Source: Rhizobium esperanzae
GTDB taxonomy: Bacteria > Pseudomonadota > Alphaproteobacteria > Rhizobiales > Rhizobiaceae
Assembly (NCBI RefSeq): GCF_002204185.1
Contig: NZ_MXPU01000025.1
Coordinates: 1-64,000 of the forward strand
Length of the DNA stretch: 64,000 bases
Direction: 5' to 3'
The position numbers were made by a program, and so were the translations under genes. Shown one piece after another: positions 34,507 through 43,357 of the stretch; within the stretch, counting starts at the first letter, position 1, and each line of letters begins with the position of its first letter. Under the pieces are notes generated by a model. That model did no database searches. It was not told the origin of the DNA and saw only the letters and a program-made list of their open reading frames with translations.

Positions 34507-35988
34507 TCAGACGCCGCCGATGCAGAGATATTTCATTTCCAGGTAATCGTCGGCGCCATGGCGCGAACCCTCGCGGCCGAGGCCGGATTGCTTGATGCCG
34601 CCGAAAGGCGCCGTCTCGGACGACATAAGGCCGGTATTGATGCCGATCATCCCGTATTCCAGCGCTTCCGCCACCCGCCAGACCTTCTTCAGATCGCCGG
34701 CATAGAAATAGGCGGCAAGGCCGAATTCGGTGTCGTTGGCCTGAGCGATGACGTCCTCGGCCGTCTCGAAGCGGAAGAGCGGCGCCACCGGCCCAAAGGT
34801 TTCCTCGCGCGCCACCGTCATGCCGCGCGTCACGCCGGTTAGCACCGTCGGCGCGAAGAAGGTGCCGGCGCCGTCGATGCGTTTGCCGCCGGTGAGAACC
34901 TTGGCGCCCTTGGCCAGCGCGTCGCCGACATGGTCCTCCACCTTGGCAAGACCCTGCTCGTCGATCAGCGGCCCGATCTCGACACCGGGCTTGAACCCAT
35001 CGCCGACCGACATCGCGGCGACTTTGGCGGCAAGCTTCGCGGCGAAAGCGTCATAGACACTCGATTGGATGTAGAGGCGGTTGGCGCAAACGCAGGTCTG
35101 GCCCGCATTGCGGTATTTGGAGGCGATCGCGCCCTCGACGGCGGCGTCGAGATCGGCATCATCGAAGACGATGAACGGCGCGTTACCGCCGAGTTCCAGG
35201 CTCACCTTCTTGATCTGGTCGGCGCACTGCCGCATCAGGATACGGCCGACCTCGGTCGAGCCGGTGAAGCTGATCTTGCGCACTTTTTCATTGCTGCAGA
35301 GCTCGCGGCCGATCGCCGGGCCATCGAGTCCGACGATGAGATTGAAGACGCCGGCGGGAATGCCGGCCTGTTCGGCGAGCACGGCAAGGGCAATCGCCGT
35401 CAGCGGCGTCTGCTCGGCCGGCTTCGACACGACCGTGCAGCCGACGGCCAGCGCCGGAGCGATCTTTCGGGCGATCATCGCCGCTGGAAAATTCCACGGC
35501 GTGATTGTGCCGACGACGCCGACCGGCTGCTTGATGACGATCATGCGCTTGTCCTGGGACGGCGCCGGGATCGTCTCGCCGTAAATGCGCTTGGCCTCTT
35601 CCGCATACCATTCGATATAGGCCGCGGCATAAAGGATCTCACCGCGTGCTTCCGGGAAGGGCTTGCCCATTTCGGCGGTCAGGATCGCCGCGAGCGCATC
35701 GGCATTGGCGACGATCAGGTCGAACCATTTGCGCAGGATCTGGCTGCGTTCCTTGGCCGGGCGGGCAGCCCAGGCCGGCTGGGCGGCATAGGCCGCATCG
35801 ATCGCCGCCCGCGTTTCGGCTGCGCCCATATCGGGCAGCGACGCGAGCTGCTCGCCGGTAGCCGGGTTCAGCACGTCGAAGGTCTTTGCGGCATCGCCCG
35901 ATGTCCAGACACCGTTGATATAGCCGGCATCGCGCAGAAGGGGCGAGGAAAAGGCAACATGCCTGGTCAGAGCGGTGGTGAAAGCCAT
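34507..35988 (-). CDS. gabD: Succinate-semialdehyde dehydrogenase [NAD(P)]
   Basis: A 493-residue aldehyde dehydrogenase that oxidises succinate semialdehyde to succinate, the last step of GABA breakdown. The N-terminal motif TPWNFPAAMIARKIAPALA, the nucleotide-binding FTGSTEVGR, the catalytic Glu in LELGGNAPF and the catalytic Cys in NAGQTCVCANR are all present. The C-terminal EYGMIGINTGLMSSETAPFG and SGLGREGS are characteristic of GabD. It lies 63 bp after gabT in the same direction. AAGGAGA precedes ATG 35988. Length is near the E. coli enzyme (482). Confidence 0.93.
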   Translation of the reverse strand: MAFTTALTRHVAFSSPLLRDAGYINGVWTSGDAAKTFDVLNPATGEQLASLPDMGAAETRAAIDAAYAAQPAWAARPAKERSQILRKWFDLIVANADALAAILTAEMGKPFPEARGEILYAAAYIEWYAEEAKRIYGETIPAPSQDKRMIVIKQPVGVVGTITPWNFPAAMIARKIAPALAVGCTVVSKPAEQTPLTAIALAVLAEQAGIPAGVFNLIVGLDGPAIGRELCSNEKVRKISFTGSTEVGRILMRQCADQIKKVSLELGGNAPFIVFDDADLDAAVEGAIASKYRNAGQTCVCANRLYIQSSVYDAFAAKLAAKVAAMSVGDGFKPGVEIGPLIDEQGLAKVEDHVGDALAKGAKVLTGGKRIDGAGTFFAPTVLTGVTRGMTVAREETFGPVAPLFRFETAEDVIAQANDTEFGLAAYFYAGDLKKVWRVAEALEYGMIGINTGLMSSETAPFGGIKQSGLGREGSRHGADDYLEMKYLCIGGV

Positions 35989-36051
35989 GTCATATCTCCT
36001 TGGGAGCGGCTACCGATCGCCGGCGCCATTGAAATCCGGGTTCGATCGGCG

Positions 36052-37332
36052 CTAGCTGGCGGCACTCGCCTCCAGCATCGAGGTCTCGAGAATGTCGAGC
36101 GCCTCGCCGAAGACCTCGTCCTGGATGGTGATCGGCGCGAGGAAACGGATGACGTTTCCATGGACGCCGCAGGTGAGCAGGATCAGCCCCTTGTCGAGCG
36201 CTGTCAGCCGCACCTTGTTGGCGAAATCAGCACTCGGCAATCCCGTCGTGCGGTCATTGAATTCGACGGCGTTCATGAAGCCCGGCCCGCGAATATCGGT
36301 GATCTCCGGTACGCTCTCGCGCAGCGATTCCAGCCGCTGCTTGAGCCGCCCGCCGAGCAGGTTGGCGCGGTTGCAGAGATCCTCCTCCTTGATGACGTCG
36401 AGGACGGCATGGGCAGCGGCGATACCGAGCGGATTGCCGCCATAGGTGCCGCCGAGCCCGCCCGGCCCCGGCGCGTCCATGATTTCGGCGCGGCCGGTGA
36501 CGGCAGCGAGCGGAAAGCCACCGGCAAGGCTCTTCGCCATCGTCGTCAGATCGGCCGCCACTTCGTGGTGGTCCATCGCGAACATCCTGCCGGTGCGGGC
36601 AAAACCGGTCTGCACCTCATCGGCGATCAGCAGGATGCCATGCTGGTCGCAAAGTTCGCGCAGGGCCTTCATGAAGGCTGCGGGCGCCGGATAGAAGCCG
36701 CCTTCGCCCTGCACCGGCTCGAGGATGATGGCCGCCACGCGCTGCGGATCGACATCGGCGGCGAAGAGTTTCTTCAGCGCCGCAAGCGACTGATCGACGG
36801 AGACGCCATGCAGTTCGACCGGGAAGGGAACATGGAAGACGTCGCCCGGCATCGCGCCGAAGCCGACCTTATAGGGCACGACCTTGCCGGTCAGCGCCAT
36901 GCCCATGAATGTGCGGCCGTGGAAGCCGCCGCCGAAGGCGATGACGGCCGAGCGGCCGGTGGCGGCGCGGGCGATCTTGACGGCGTTTTCGACCGCTTCG
37001 GCGCCTGTCGTGACGAAGATCGTCTTCTTCTCGAAGTCACCGGGCACCAGCACGTTCAGCCGCTCGGCGAGGCTGATGTAGTTCTCGTAGGGCACCACCT
37101 GATGGCAGGTATGGGTGAAATGGTCGAGTTGATCCTTGACCGCAGCAATGACCCTGGGATGGCGGTGACCGGTGTTCAGCACCGCGATTCCGGCGGCGAA
37201 ATCGATATAGCGGCGGCCCTCCTTGTCCCAGATTTCGGCATTCTCTGCGCGGTCCGCATAAATCTGGGTGGTCATGCCGACGCCGCGTGAAATCGCGGCG
37301 TTCTTCCGGTCAGTAAGGCTTGTCGCGGTCAT
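36052..37332 (-). CDS. gabT: 4-aminobutyrate aminotransferase
   Basis: A 426-residue class III PLP aminotransferase that moves the amino group of GABA to 2-oxoglutarate. Visible motifs are DFAAGIAVLNTGHRHP near 45, SGAEAVENAVKIAR-type (here TGAEAVENAVKIAR), FHGRTFMGMALTG, the PLP-phosphate and ring contacts in ADEVQTGFARTG, and the Schiff-base Lys in TTMAKSLAGG near 270. It is followed by gabD and is divergent from the MerR-XRE-cupin regulator, a typical local regulatory pair. Length fits E. coli GabT (426). Confidence 0.93.
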   Translation of the reverse strand: MTATSLTDRKNAAISRGVGMTTQIYADRAENAEIWDKEGRRYIDFAAGIAVLNTGHRHPRVIAAVKDQLDHFTHTCHQVVPYENYISLAERLNVLVPGDFEKKTIFVTTGAEAVENAVKIARAATGRSAVIAFGGGFHGRTFMGMALTGKVVPYKVGFGAMPGDVFHVPFPVELHGVSVDQSLAALKKLFAADVDPQRVAAIILEPVQGEGGFYPAPAAFMKALRELCDQHGILLIADEVQTGFARTGRMFAMDHHEVAADLTTMAKSLAGGFPLAAVTGRAEIMDAPGPGGLGGTYGGNPLGIAAAHAVLDVIKEEDLCNRANLLGGRLKQRLESLRESVPEITDIRGPGFMNAVEFNDRTTGLPSADFANKVRLTALDKGLILLTCGVHGNVIRFLAPITIQDEVFGEALDILETSMLEASAAS

Positions 37333-37491
37333 CGATATGTTCCCGTGTTGAAGGTTTTGGAATTATCTTGCATAATTTCTGTAATTGGGAATTTCCTACA
37401 TTTTTTCTGCAAGAAAACAAGCGGCATTTTTTGCTTCAAACATCACGCGATTTGATGAATGCTCGCACAAGGAAAATCGGGGTAATGGCTG
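37333..37491. promoter_or_regulatory. Divergent promoter region of gabT and its presumed regulator
   Basis: This 159-bp AT-rich region contains a near-palindrome TTTTCTGCAAGAAAA at about 37401-37415 and a nearby CTTGCATAATTTCTG at about 37366-37380 that shares TTGC and TTTCTG elements. These are candidate sites for the MerR-XRE-cupin protein. I see no exact promoter boxes that I would assign. Confidence 0.4.
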
Positions 37492-38301
37492 ATGAGTGAC
37501 AACGGGCCTGTGCGCTACAAGGTGGCGGAGGCCGCGCGGTTGGCGGGCGTCTCCGCCTCGACGCTGCGCCTCTGGGAAAGCCAGGGTCTGGTCGTTCCCG
37601 GCCGCTCCGGAACCGGCCATCGCCAATATAGCGCCGACGACATCGCGCGGCTGAAGCGCGTCTCATGGTACCGGGTCGAGCGCGGTCTCAATCCGGCGGC
37701 CATTCGCGAGGCGCTGGAGAGCGAGGAACCTTCCGCCGACGGTGCCGAAACCGGCCAGGGTTCCGGCCTCGGCCGGAAACTGCGGAGCCTCCGCCATGCC
37801 GCAGGCAAGACCCTCGATCAGGTGGCGAGCGATATCGGCATCACCGCTTCAACGCTCTCGACGCTGGAGCGCACCTCGCAAGGCGTCGGATTCAAGACGC
37901 TGCACGACCTCGCCGAATATTACGCCACCACCGTCTCCCGTCTCTCCGGCGAGGAAAGCGAGGAGGTGCCGGCAGTGATACGCGCCGGCGAGTGGCGCAC
38001 CTGGCCGGAAACGACCCCCGGGGTTACGGTGCAGCTGCTTGCCGAAGGCCGCAGAATGATGGATTGCCATCGTTTCGTGCTGGCGCCGGGCGCTGCCAGC
38101 GAGGGCGCCTATCGCCACGAAGGCGAGGAATTCATGCATGTCCTGTCCGGCCGGCTGGAACTGGTGCTCGACAGCGATCAGTTCTTCGATCTCGGCCCAG
38201 GCGATTCACTGTATTTCGAAAGCCGCCGCTACCATTCCTGGCGTAACCGCCACGATGGCGAAACCGTGCTTTTATGGATCAACACGCCGCCGACATTCTG
38301 A
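37492..38301 (+). CDS. Regulator with fused MerR, XRE and cupin domains
   Basis: A 269-residue three-domain protein. Residues 9-75 are a MerR-type winged helix (YKVAEAARLAGVSASTLRLW, then GHRQYSADDIARLKRV). Residues of about 92-147 are an XRE/Cro-type helix-turn-helix (GRKLRSLRHAAGKTLDQVAS, then TASTLSTLERTSQGVGFKTL). Residues 185-265 are a cupin barrel (HEGEEFMHVLSGRLELVLDS, then GDSLYFESRRYHSW) whose His and Glu could bind a metal or small ligand. XRE-cupin regulators are common; the extra MerR domain is unusual. Its divergence from gabT-gabD points to control of GABA catabolism. No strong ribosome site precedes ATG 37492. Confidence 0.85.
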   Translation: MSDNGPVRYKVAEAARLAGVSASTLRLWESQGLVVPGRSGTGHRQYSADDIARLKRVSWYRVERGLNPAAIREALESEEPSADGAETGQGSGLGRKLRSLRHAAGKTLDQVASDIGITASTLSTLERTSQGVGFKTLHDLAEYYATTVSRLSGEESEEVPAVIRAGEWRTWPETTPGVTVQLLAEGRRMMDCHRFVLAPGAASEGAYRHEGEEFMHVLSGRLELVLDSDQFFDLGPGDSLYFESRRYHSWRNRHDGETVLLWINTPPTF

Positions 38302-38385
38302 ACCAGTCGCAGCAGGAAGCAGTTTCGCAATGTGTGCCTTTGCGCTATAGCGCGAGTGGAGAATATCCGAACGAAAGACAGTCTC

Positions 38386-39012
38386 ATGGCCGCCACCATC
38401 CGTTATCACGAAGGCGATATTTCCGCGGCCGACGCGGCCCGCTACACCGGCGCGATCGCGATCGATACCGAGACGCTGGGCCTGGTGCCGCGGCGGGATC
38501 GTCTCTGCGTCGTCCAGCTTTCTCCCGGTGACGGCACCGCCGACATCATCCGCATTGCCGCCGGCCAGAAAGAGGCACCCAATCTCGTCGCTCTTCTCGA
38601 AGATCCCACGCACCAGAAGATCTTTCATTACGGCCGCTTCGATATCGCCGTGCTCTTCTATACCTTCGGCGTCACGACCAACCCGGTGTTCTGCACCAAG
38701 ATCGCCTCGCGCCTCTGCCGCACCTACACCGATCGCCACGGCCTCAAGGACAATCTCAAGGAGATGCTCGACGTCGATGTCTCCAAGGCGCAGCAATCTT
38801 CCGATTGGGCGGCCGAGACGCTGTCGCCGGCCCAGCTCGAATATGCCGCTTCCGACGTACTTTATCTGCACGCGCTTCGCGACAAGCTGACGGCCCGCCT
38901 GATCCGCGACGGCCGCTTCGACCATGCCACGGCCTGCTTTGCATTCCTGCCGACCCGCGCCAAGCTCGATCTTCTCGGCTGGGAAGAGGCCGACATCTTC
39001 GCTCACAGTTGA
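38386..39012 (+). CDS. rnd: RNase D-type 3'-5' exonuclease, short form
   Basis: A 208-residue protein limited to the DEDDy exonuclease domain: Exo I AIDTETLGL near 27-35, Exo II HYGRFDIAVL near 81-90 and Exo III YAASDVLYL near 150-158 with Tyr and Asp four residues apart. The HRDC domains of E. coli RNase D (375 residues) are absent. Members process tRNA and other stable RNA 3' ends. ATG 38386 follows a weak GAAAGA; an in-frame start at 38332 would add 18 residues of unlikely composition. A short hairpin at 39044 follows the stop. Confidence 0.85.
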   Translation: MAATIRYHEGDISAADAARYTGAIAIDTETLGLVPRRDRLCVVQLSPGDGTADIIRIAAGQKEAPNLVALLEDPTHQKIFHYGRFDIAVLFYTFGVTTNPVFCTKIASRLCRTYTDRHGLKDNLKEMLDVDVSKAQQSSDWAAETLSPAQLEYAASDVLYLHALRDKLTARLIRDGRFDHATACFAFLPTRAKLDLLGWEEADIFAHS

Positions 39013-39043
39013 GCGAATTGCCGTCAGTCTTCACTGTCTGCAG

Positions 39044-39065
39044 CCGCGGATGGACTGATCCGCGG
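39044..39065 (+). terminator. Hairpin after the RNase D gene
   Basis: CCGCGGAT at 39044-39051 and ATCCGCGG at 39058-39065 form a perfect 8-bp stem with a 6-base loop. The T-run expected of an intrinsic terminator is missing, so this is only a possible terminator. Confidence 0.45.
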
Positions 39066-39237
39066 GCGTTAGCGATTCGTTAATTTCTGTTTCTTAATAT
39101 TCAATTTAATTTTTATGCATTCGATGGCGCCGCTTGCGTCATGCGGACGGGAGGATCTGCTCGGAATGCAAGGGACCGGATGAGCGCGGTCCTTTCATAG
39201 AGCCTGCTTTCATCGTCACTTTACGAAAGGGCATGCC

Positions 39238-40755
39238 ATGCTGACCCCCGTTCGTGCAGCGTCCAATGCAAGCTTTTCGTCTCAAGGCCAGACCGCGGCG
39301 ATCGTGGCCGGCAGCCTTGACCGTTCGGCGATTGCCCCCGCGCCCGTCAATGCGGTCGAAGCCGCCGACCTGAATTCCGCCATTGCCGGCAAGCTCAATA
39401 TCCTGCTCCTTGCGGCGCGCGAGCGCATGGTTGAAGCCCTTTTCGATGTCATCGATGCCGCCGGCCGTTCCATTTCCCTCGATCGCCGTGAAGGCGAGAC
39501 AAATCTGGCCTTCGCCTCTCGGCTTGCCGACGCCATTCAGCGGCTGCCGGCCGCCAGAATCGATGAGATCGAACGCCAGCTCACTGAGCAAGGTCACAAC
39601 CTGCCGCTCCGGATGATCGCCGAAGCCCTGAAGAACCCGGCGGGGCCTGAGGCGGCGCGTATCATCGCCTATCTGGAAATGGTGCGTTACAAGGACCGCG
39701 ATCTCGCCGCCCGTGCCGTCGTCCGATCCTATGGTCAGAACGACGCTTCGCCAATGCGCGCCGAGGCCCGGCCCGAGATCCAGCTGCACGAAGACAGCCT
39801 GCCCGCCGCGATCCGCCAACTGGCGGAAAAGCGAACTGCACCAGTCGGCAAAACAGTCGAGACCGCCCTGCTTGCGACAACAGAGGAAGCGGTGACCGCT
39901 GTAGCCGTGGAGGCCGCTGATCCCGAAATTTCGCCGCCTGAAAACCGGATTCGCTCCGCTTCGGTGACAAAGGCAGAGCTTGTCCCGAAGGTCGAAGCCC
40001 GGCAATCGGCGACGGCGGAGCCGGGTGACGACACGGCCGAAGTGACGGAGCCGCCGGTCATTCAGCCTCGCGCAACGTCGGAAAAAGCCGATCCGGTTAT
40101 TCCCCGGAACTGGACGGGAATCGTCGCCTCCATGACCGAAGAGGTCTCCGAGATGATCGTCACCATCATCCGCGAACAGGACCTTGAAAACGTGCTGGAG
40201 GATGGTGCTGTCGAGGCGGCGGTGGCGATCGACGCCATTCTCGACGAGGCCGCCAACAGCGAAGCGAAGGAGACGTTGACGAGACAGCCGGCAGACCTCG
40301 CCGCCGATGCTCGACAATCCGTAGCGCCCCACCCGTCGCAGATGGAAACCGGGGCCACGGCTGCGGCCGCCCGACAGCCGAAAGAAATCGCCGCACACCC
40401 GCAACCGATGCCGCTTCCCGAGATGGCCGAGGCCTCCTATGTGCCGCTCGCGGCCAAGCTGCCCGAGGGCTTTGCCTATGCGCAGCTGCCTTATCAGTTC
40501 GCCAAGGATACGCCGTCGAATGAAAAGGCCGGCGAAACAAGCCACCAGCATCACCATCACCAGGACGGTGCGCCGCAGGACGAGCAGCAGGCGCAATCCG
40601 GCGGCGAGGATGCCGAGCCCGATGCTGAAGGGGCGGAGGCGGCACCCGAGCTGAGGACGCCGAGGATGATCGATACCGAGCCGTCGGCGTACCGGCCGGA
40701 CACGGCGGCCGATCCGGTCTACGCGCTTTATCAGCGCATGGCCGGCTGGGAATAG
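39238..40755 (+). CDS. Low-complexity acidic protein of unknown function
   Basis: A 505-residue protein that I do not recognise. The N-terminal 160 residues are mostly helical (LNSAIAGKLNILLLAARERM, then AIQRLPAARIDEIERQLTEQ). A long Ala/Glu/Pro-rich, probably disordered middle (160-400) follows, interrupted by a short helical WTGIVASMTEEVSEMIVTII segment near 297-316. The C-terminal 90 residues are acidic and contain SHQHHHHQDG and EPDAEGAEAAPE. There is no signal peptide or membrane segment. ATG 39238 is 8 bases after GAAAGG. It stands alone between the RNase D gene and rpsA. The long helical-disordered-tail form is compatible with an envelope or flagellar length-control protein such as FliK, but that is a guess. 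Confidence 0.6.
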   Translation: MLTPVRAASNASFSSQGQTAAIVAGSLDRSAIAPAPVNAVEAADLNSAIAGKLNILLLAARERMVEALFDVIDAAGRSISLDRREGETNLAFASRLADAIQRLPAARIDEIERQLTEQGHNLPLRMIAEALKNPAGPEAARIIAYLEMVRYKDRDLAARAVVRSYGQNDASPMRAEARPEIQLHEDSLPAAIRQLAEKRTAPVGKTVETALLATTEEAVTAVAVEAADPEISPPENRIRSASVTKAELVPKVEARQSATAEPGDDTAEVTEPPVIQPRATSEKADPVIPRNWTGIVASMTEEVSEMIVTIIREQDLENVLEDGAVEAAVAIDAILDEAANSEAKETLTRQPADLAADARQSVAPHPSQMETGATAAAARQPKEIAAHPQPMPLPEMAEASYVPLAAKLPEGFAYAQLPYQFAKDTPSNEKAGETSHQHHHHQDGAPQDEQQAQSGGEDAEPDAEGAEAAPELRTPRMIDTEPSAYRPDTAADPVYALYQRMAGWE

Positions 40756-40778
40756 CGGTTTTCATTACCTGAAAATAA

Positions 40779-40808
40779 AGAACCCGCCGGATCGCTCCGG
40801 CGGGTTCT
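40779..40808. terminator. Strong bidirectional terminator before rpsA 3' end
   Basis: AGAACCCGCCGGA at 40779-40791 and TCCGGCGGGTTCT at 40796-40808 form a perfect 13-bp stem with a TCGC loop between two convergent genes. Short A-rich and T-rich flanks allow termination from either side. Confidence 0.85.
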
Positions 40809-40831
40809 TCAGTTCAAAGAGGGAGCGAGGC

Positions 40832-42535
40832 TTATTCGCCGCCGCGGTTCTTCAGGGCTGCGCCCAGGATGTCGCCAAGCGAAGCGCCCGAGTCGGACGA
40901 TCCGAACTGAGCGACGGCTTCCTTCTCTTCCGCAATCTCCAGAGCCTTGATGGACAGCATGATCTTGCGGTCCTTCTTGGAGAAGTTGGTGACGCGGGCG
41001 TCGACGACCTGGCCGACCGAGAAGCGCTCCGGGCGCTGCTCGTCGCGGTCGCGGGCGAGGTCGGCACGACGGATGAAGGAAGTGATGTCCTCGTGGTTGA
41101 CGAGCTTCACTTCGACGCCGCCATCGTTGATGGCGATGACTTCGCAGGAAACGACCGCGTTCTTGCGCAGATCGCCCGAAGCAGCGGCGTCGCCGACTGC
41201 ATCCTTGCCGAGCTGCTTGATGCCGAGCGAGATGCGTTCCTTCTCGACGTCGACGTCGAGAACGACAGCCTTGACGACGTCACCCTTGTTGTACTCTTCG
41301 ATGACCTGTTCGCCCGGACGGTTCCAGTCGAGATCGGAGAGGTGCACCATGCCGTCGACATCGCCGTCGAGGCCGATGAACAGGCCGAATTCGGTCTTGT
41401 TCTTGACTTCGCCTTCGACTTCAGTGCCGGCCGGATGGCTGCGGGCGAATGCTGCCCACGGATTTTCCAGCGTCTGCTTGAGGCCGAGCGAAATACGGCG
41501 CTTGGACGGATCGACTTCGAGAACGACGACTTCGACTTCCTGGCTCGTGGACAGGATTTTGCCGGGGTGAACGTTCTTCTTGGTCCAGGACATTTCCGAG
41601 ATGTGGATCAGGCCTTCGATGCCCGGCTCCAGCTCGACGAATGCACCGTAATCGGTGATGTTGGTGACGGTACCGGAAATCTTCTTGCCTTCCGGATACT
41701 TGGCCTGGATGCCATCCCACGGATCGGACTCGAGCTGCTTCATGCCGAGCGAGATGCGGTGGGTTTCCTGGTTGATGCGGATGATCTGAACCTTGACCTG
41801 CTGGCCGATGTTCAGGATTTCCGACGGATGGTTCACACGGCGCCATGCCATGTCGGTGACGTGCAGCAGGCCGTCGATGCCGCCGAGGTCGACGAACGCA
41901 CCGTAATCGGTGATGTTCTTGACGACACCGTCAACGACCTGGCCTTCTTCGAGGTTCTGAACGATTTCAGAACGCTGCTCGGCACGGGACTCTTCCAGAA
42001 CCGTACGGCGCGAAACCACGATGTTGCCGCGGCGCTTGTCCATCTTGAGGATTTCGAAGGGCTGCGGGTTGTGCATCAGCGGCGTTACGTCGCGGATCGG
42101 ACGGATATCGACCTGCGAACGCGGCAGGAAGGCGATCGCACCGTCGAGGTCGACCGTGAAGCCGCCCTTGACCTGGTTGAAAATCACGCCTTCGACGCGC
42201 TCGCCGGCTTCGAACTTGGCTTCGAGCTTGATCCAGCTTTCTTCGCGGCGAGCCTTCTCGCGCGACAGAACGGCTTCGCCAAGCGCGTTTTCGATGCGCT
42301 CGACATAGACTTCGACTTCGTCGCCGACCTTCAGCGAACCGTCCTTGGCGCGTGCGCCGAATTCCTTGAGCGCGATGCGCCCTTCAACCTTGAGGCCGAC
42401 GTCGACGACGGCGACGTCCTTCTCGATGCCCGTGACGATGCCCTTGGTGACATAGCCTTCGGCCAGGTCGTTCTTGGCAAAGGACTCTTCGAGAAGAGCC
42501 GCGAAATCCTCGCGGGAGGGAGTAGCTACTGACAT
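40832..42535 (-). CDS. rpsA: 30S ribosomal protein S1
   Basis: A 567-residue protein with six S1 RNA-binding repeats, recognised by recurring VVxNITDYGAFVxL and GLIHISEM/GMVHLSDL segments, e.g. KNITDYGAFVDLGGIDGLLH and TNITDYGAFVELEPGIEGLI. It binds mRNA and docks it on the small subunit. The first two repeats are degenerate, as usual, and bind the ribosome. The start ATG 42535 follows AGGAGA; upstream in-frame codons to 42667 are not supported. It lies 174 bp after cmk in the same direction, the usual proteobacterial order. Confidence 0.97.
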   Translation of the reverse strand: MSVATPSREDFAALLEESFAKNDLAEGYVTKGIVTGIEKDVAVVDVGLKVEGRIALKEFGARAKDGSLKVGDEVEVYVERIENALGEAVLSREKARREESWIKLEAKFEAGERVEGVIFNQVKGGFTVDLDGAIAFLPRSQVDIRPIRDVTPLMHNPQPFEILKMDKRRGNIVVSRRTVLEESRAEQRSEIVQNLEEGQVVDGVVKNITDYGAFVDLGGIDGLLHVTDMAWRRVNHPSEILNIGQQVKVQIIRINQETHRISLGMKQLESDPWDGIQAKYPEGKKISGTVTNITDYGAFVELEPGIEGLIHISEMSWTKKNVHPGKILSTSQEVEVVVLEVDPSKRRISLGLKQTLENPWAAFARSHPAGTEVEGEVKNKTEFGLFIGLDGDVDGMVHLSDLDWNRPGEQVIEEYNKGDVVKAVVLDVDVEKERISLGIKQLGKDAVGDAAASGDLRKNAVVSCEVIAINDGGVEVKLVNHEDITSFIRRADLARDRDEQRPERFSVGQVVDARVTNFSKKDRKIMLSIKALEIAEEKEAVAQFGSSDSGASLGDILGAALKNRGGE

Positions 42536-42709
42536 AAAATCTCCTGCGTGTCCTGATTGGCAGAGCGGACACGTATGCGCCGGTTGGTTTGCGTTGAACG
42601 GGCCTGAACCCAGTCCGCCCTCTCTTACGAAGGCAATCCGGCGCTTGGACGGAATTTCAGGCTGCATAAAAGCGACATCGTGCTTCTGAGCACGCGAAAT
42701 CGCTTGAAT

Positions 42710-43357
42710 TTAGGCATTTCGGCTCAAGGCCGCATCGATGATCGATTGAGCGGCATGAAACGCGGCCTCTATACTCATTTCCGACGTATCAAGCAAGTGC
42801 GCATCATCGGCTGGTTTCAAAGGGCTGTCGGCCCGTCCCATGTCGCGCGCATCACGTCGTTTGACGTCCTCGAAAATCGCCTCGAAATCCGCCGTTGCCC
42901 CTTTGCCGAGGATCTCGTCGTAACGGCGTCTGGCGCGCACCTCCGGCGACGCCGTCACATAGAGCTTCACCGGCGCATCCGGACAGACGACCGTGCCGAT
43001 GTCGCGTCCGTCGAGCACCGTGCCCGGCGTCTTTGCCGCAAACCGACGCTGCGCCTCGACCAGGGCCCGGCGCACCGCCGGCATGACGGCGATTTTCGAG
43101 GCGGCTTCGCCGATTTCGTGTCGGGAAAGTATATCGCGATCCAGTCCGGCAAGTTCAACCTCCCGCGCTATCTTTTCCGCCAACGCCTCGTCGTCGAGCG
43201 GCAGGCCGGCGTCGAGCAGCGCCTTGGCCGTCGCGCGGTAGGTGAGCCCCGTGTCGAGATGGTGAAAGCCGTATCGTTCAGCGATAAGACGCGAGAGCGT
43301 CCCCTTGCCGGCCGCCGCCGGGCCGTCGATGGCGATGGTGAAAGCCTTGGTTGCCAT
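42710..43357 (-). CDS. cmk: Cytidylate kinase
   Basis: A 215-residue CMP/dCMP kinase. The P-loop IDGPAAAGKGT is at residues 10-20, LDTGLTYRA near 37-45 binds the nucleotide, and VLDGRDIGTVVCPDAPVKLY near 107-126 and RRRYDE near 137 are conserved. It supplies CDP/dCDP for nucleic acid synthesis in the cytoplasm. ATG 43357 is preferred because the family starts here; an extension to 43456 has no conserved content. rpsA follows in the same direction. In several relatives aroA precedes cmk; it is not here. Confidence 0.95.
   Translation of the reverse strand: MATKAFTIAIDGPAAAGKGTLSRLIAERYGFHHLDTGLTYRATAKALLDAGLPLDDEALAEKIAREVELAGLDRDILSRHEIGEAASKIAVMPAVRRALVEAQRRFAAKTPGTVLDGRDIGTVVCPDAPVKLYVTASPEVRARRRYDEILGKGATADFEAIFEDVKRRDARDMGRADSPLKPADDAHLLDTSEMSIEAAFHAAQSIIDAALSRNA

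Noticed and set aside
34930..37290. A 786-residue plus-strand frame opposite gabD and gabT
   Set aside because: Mirror frame of two certain enzymes, no motifs and no ribosome site.
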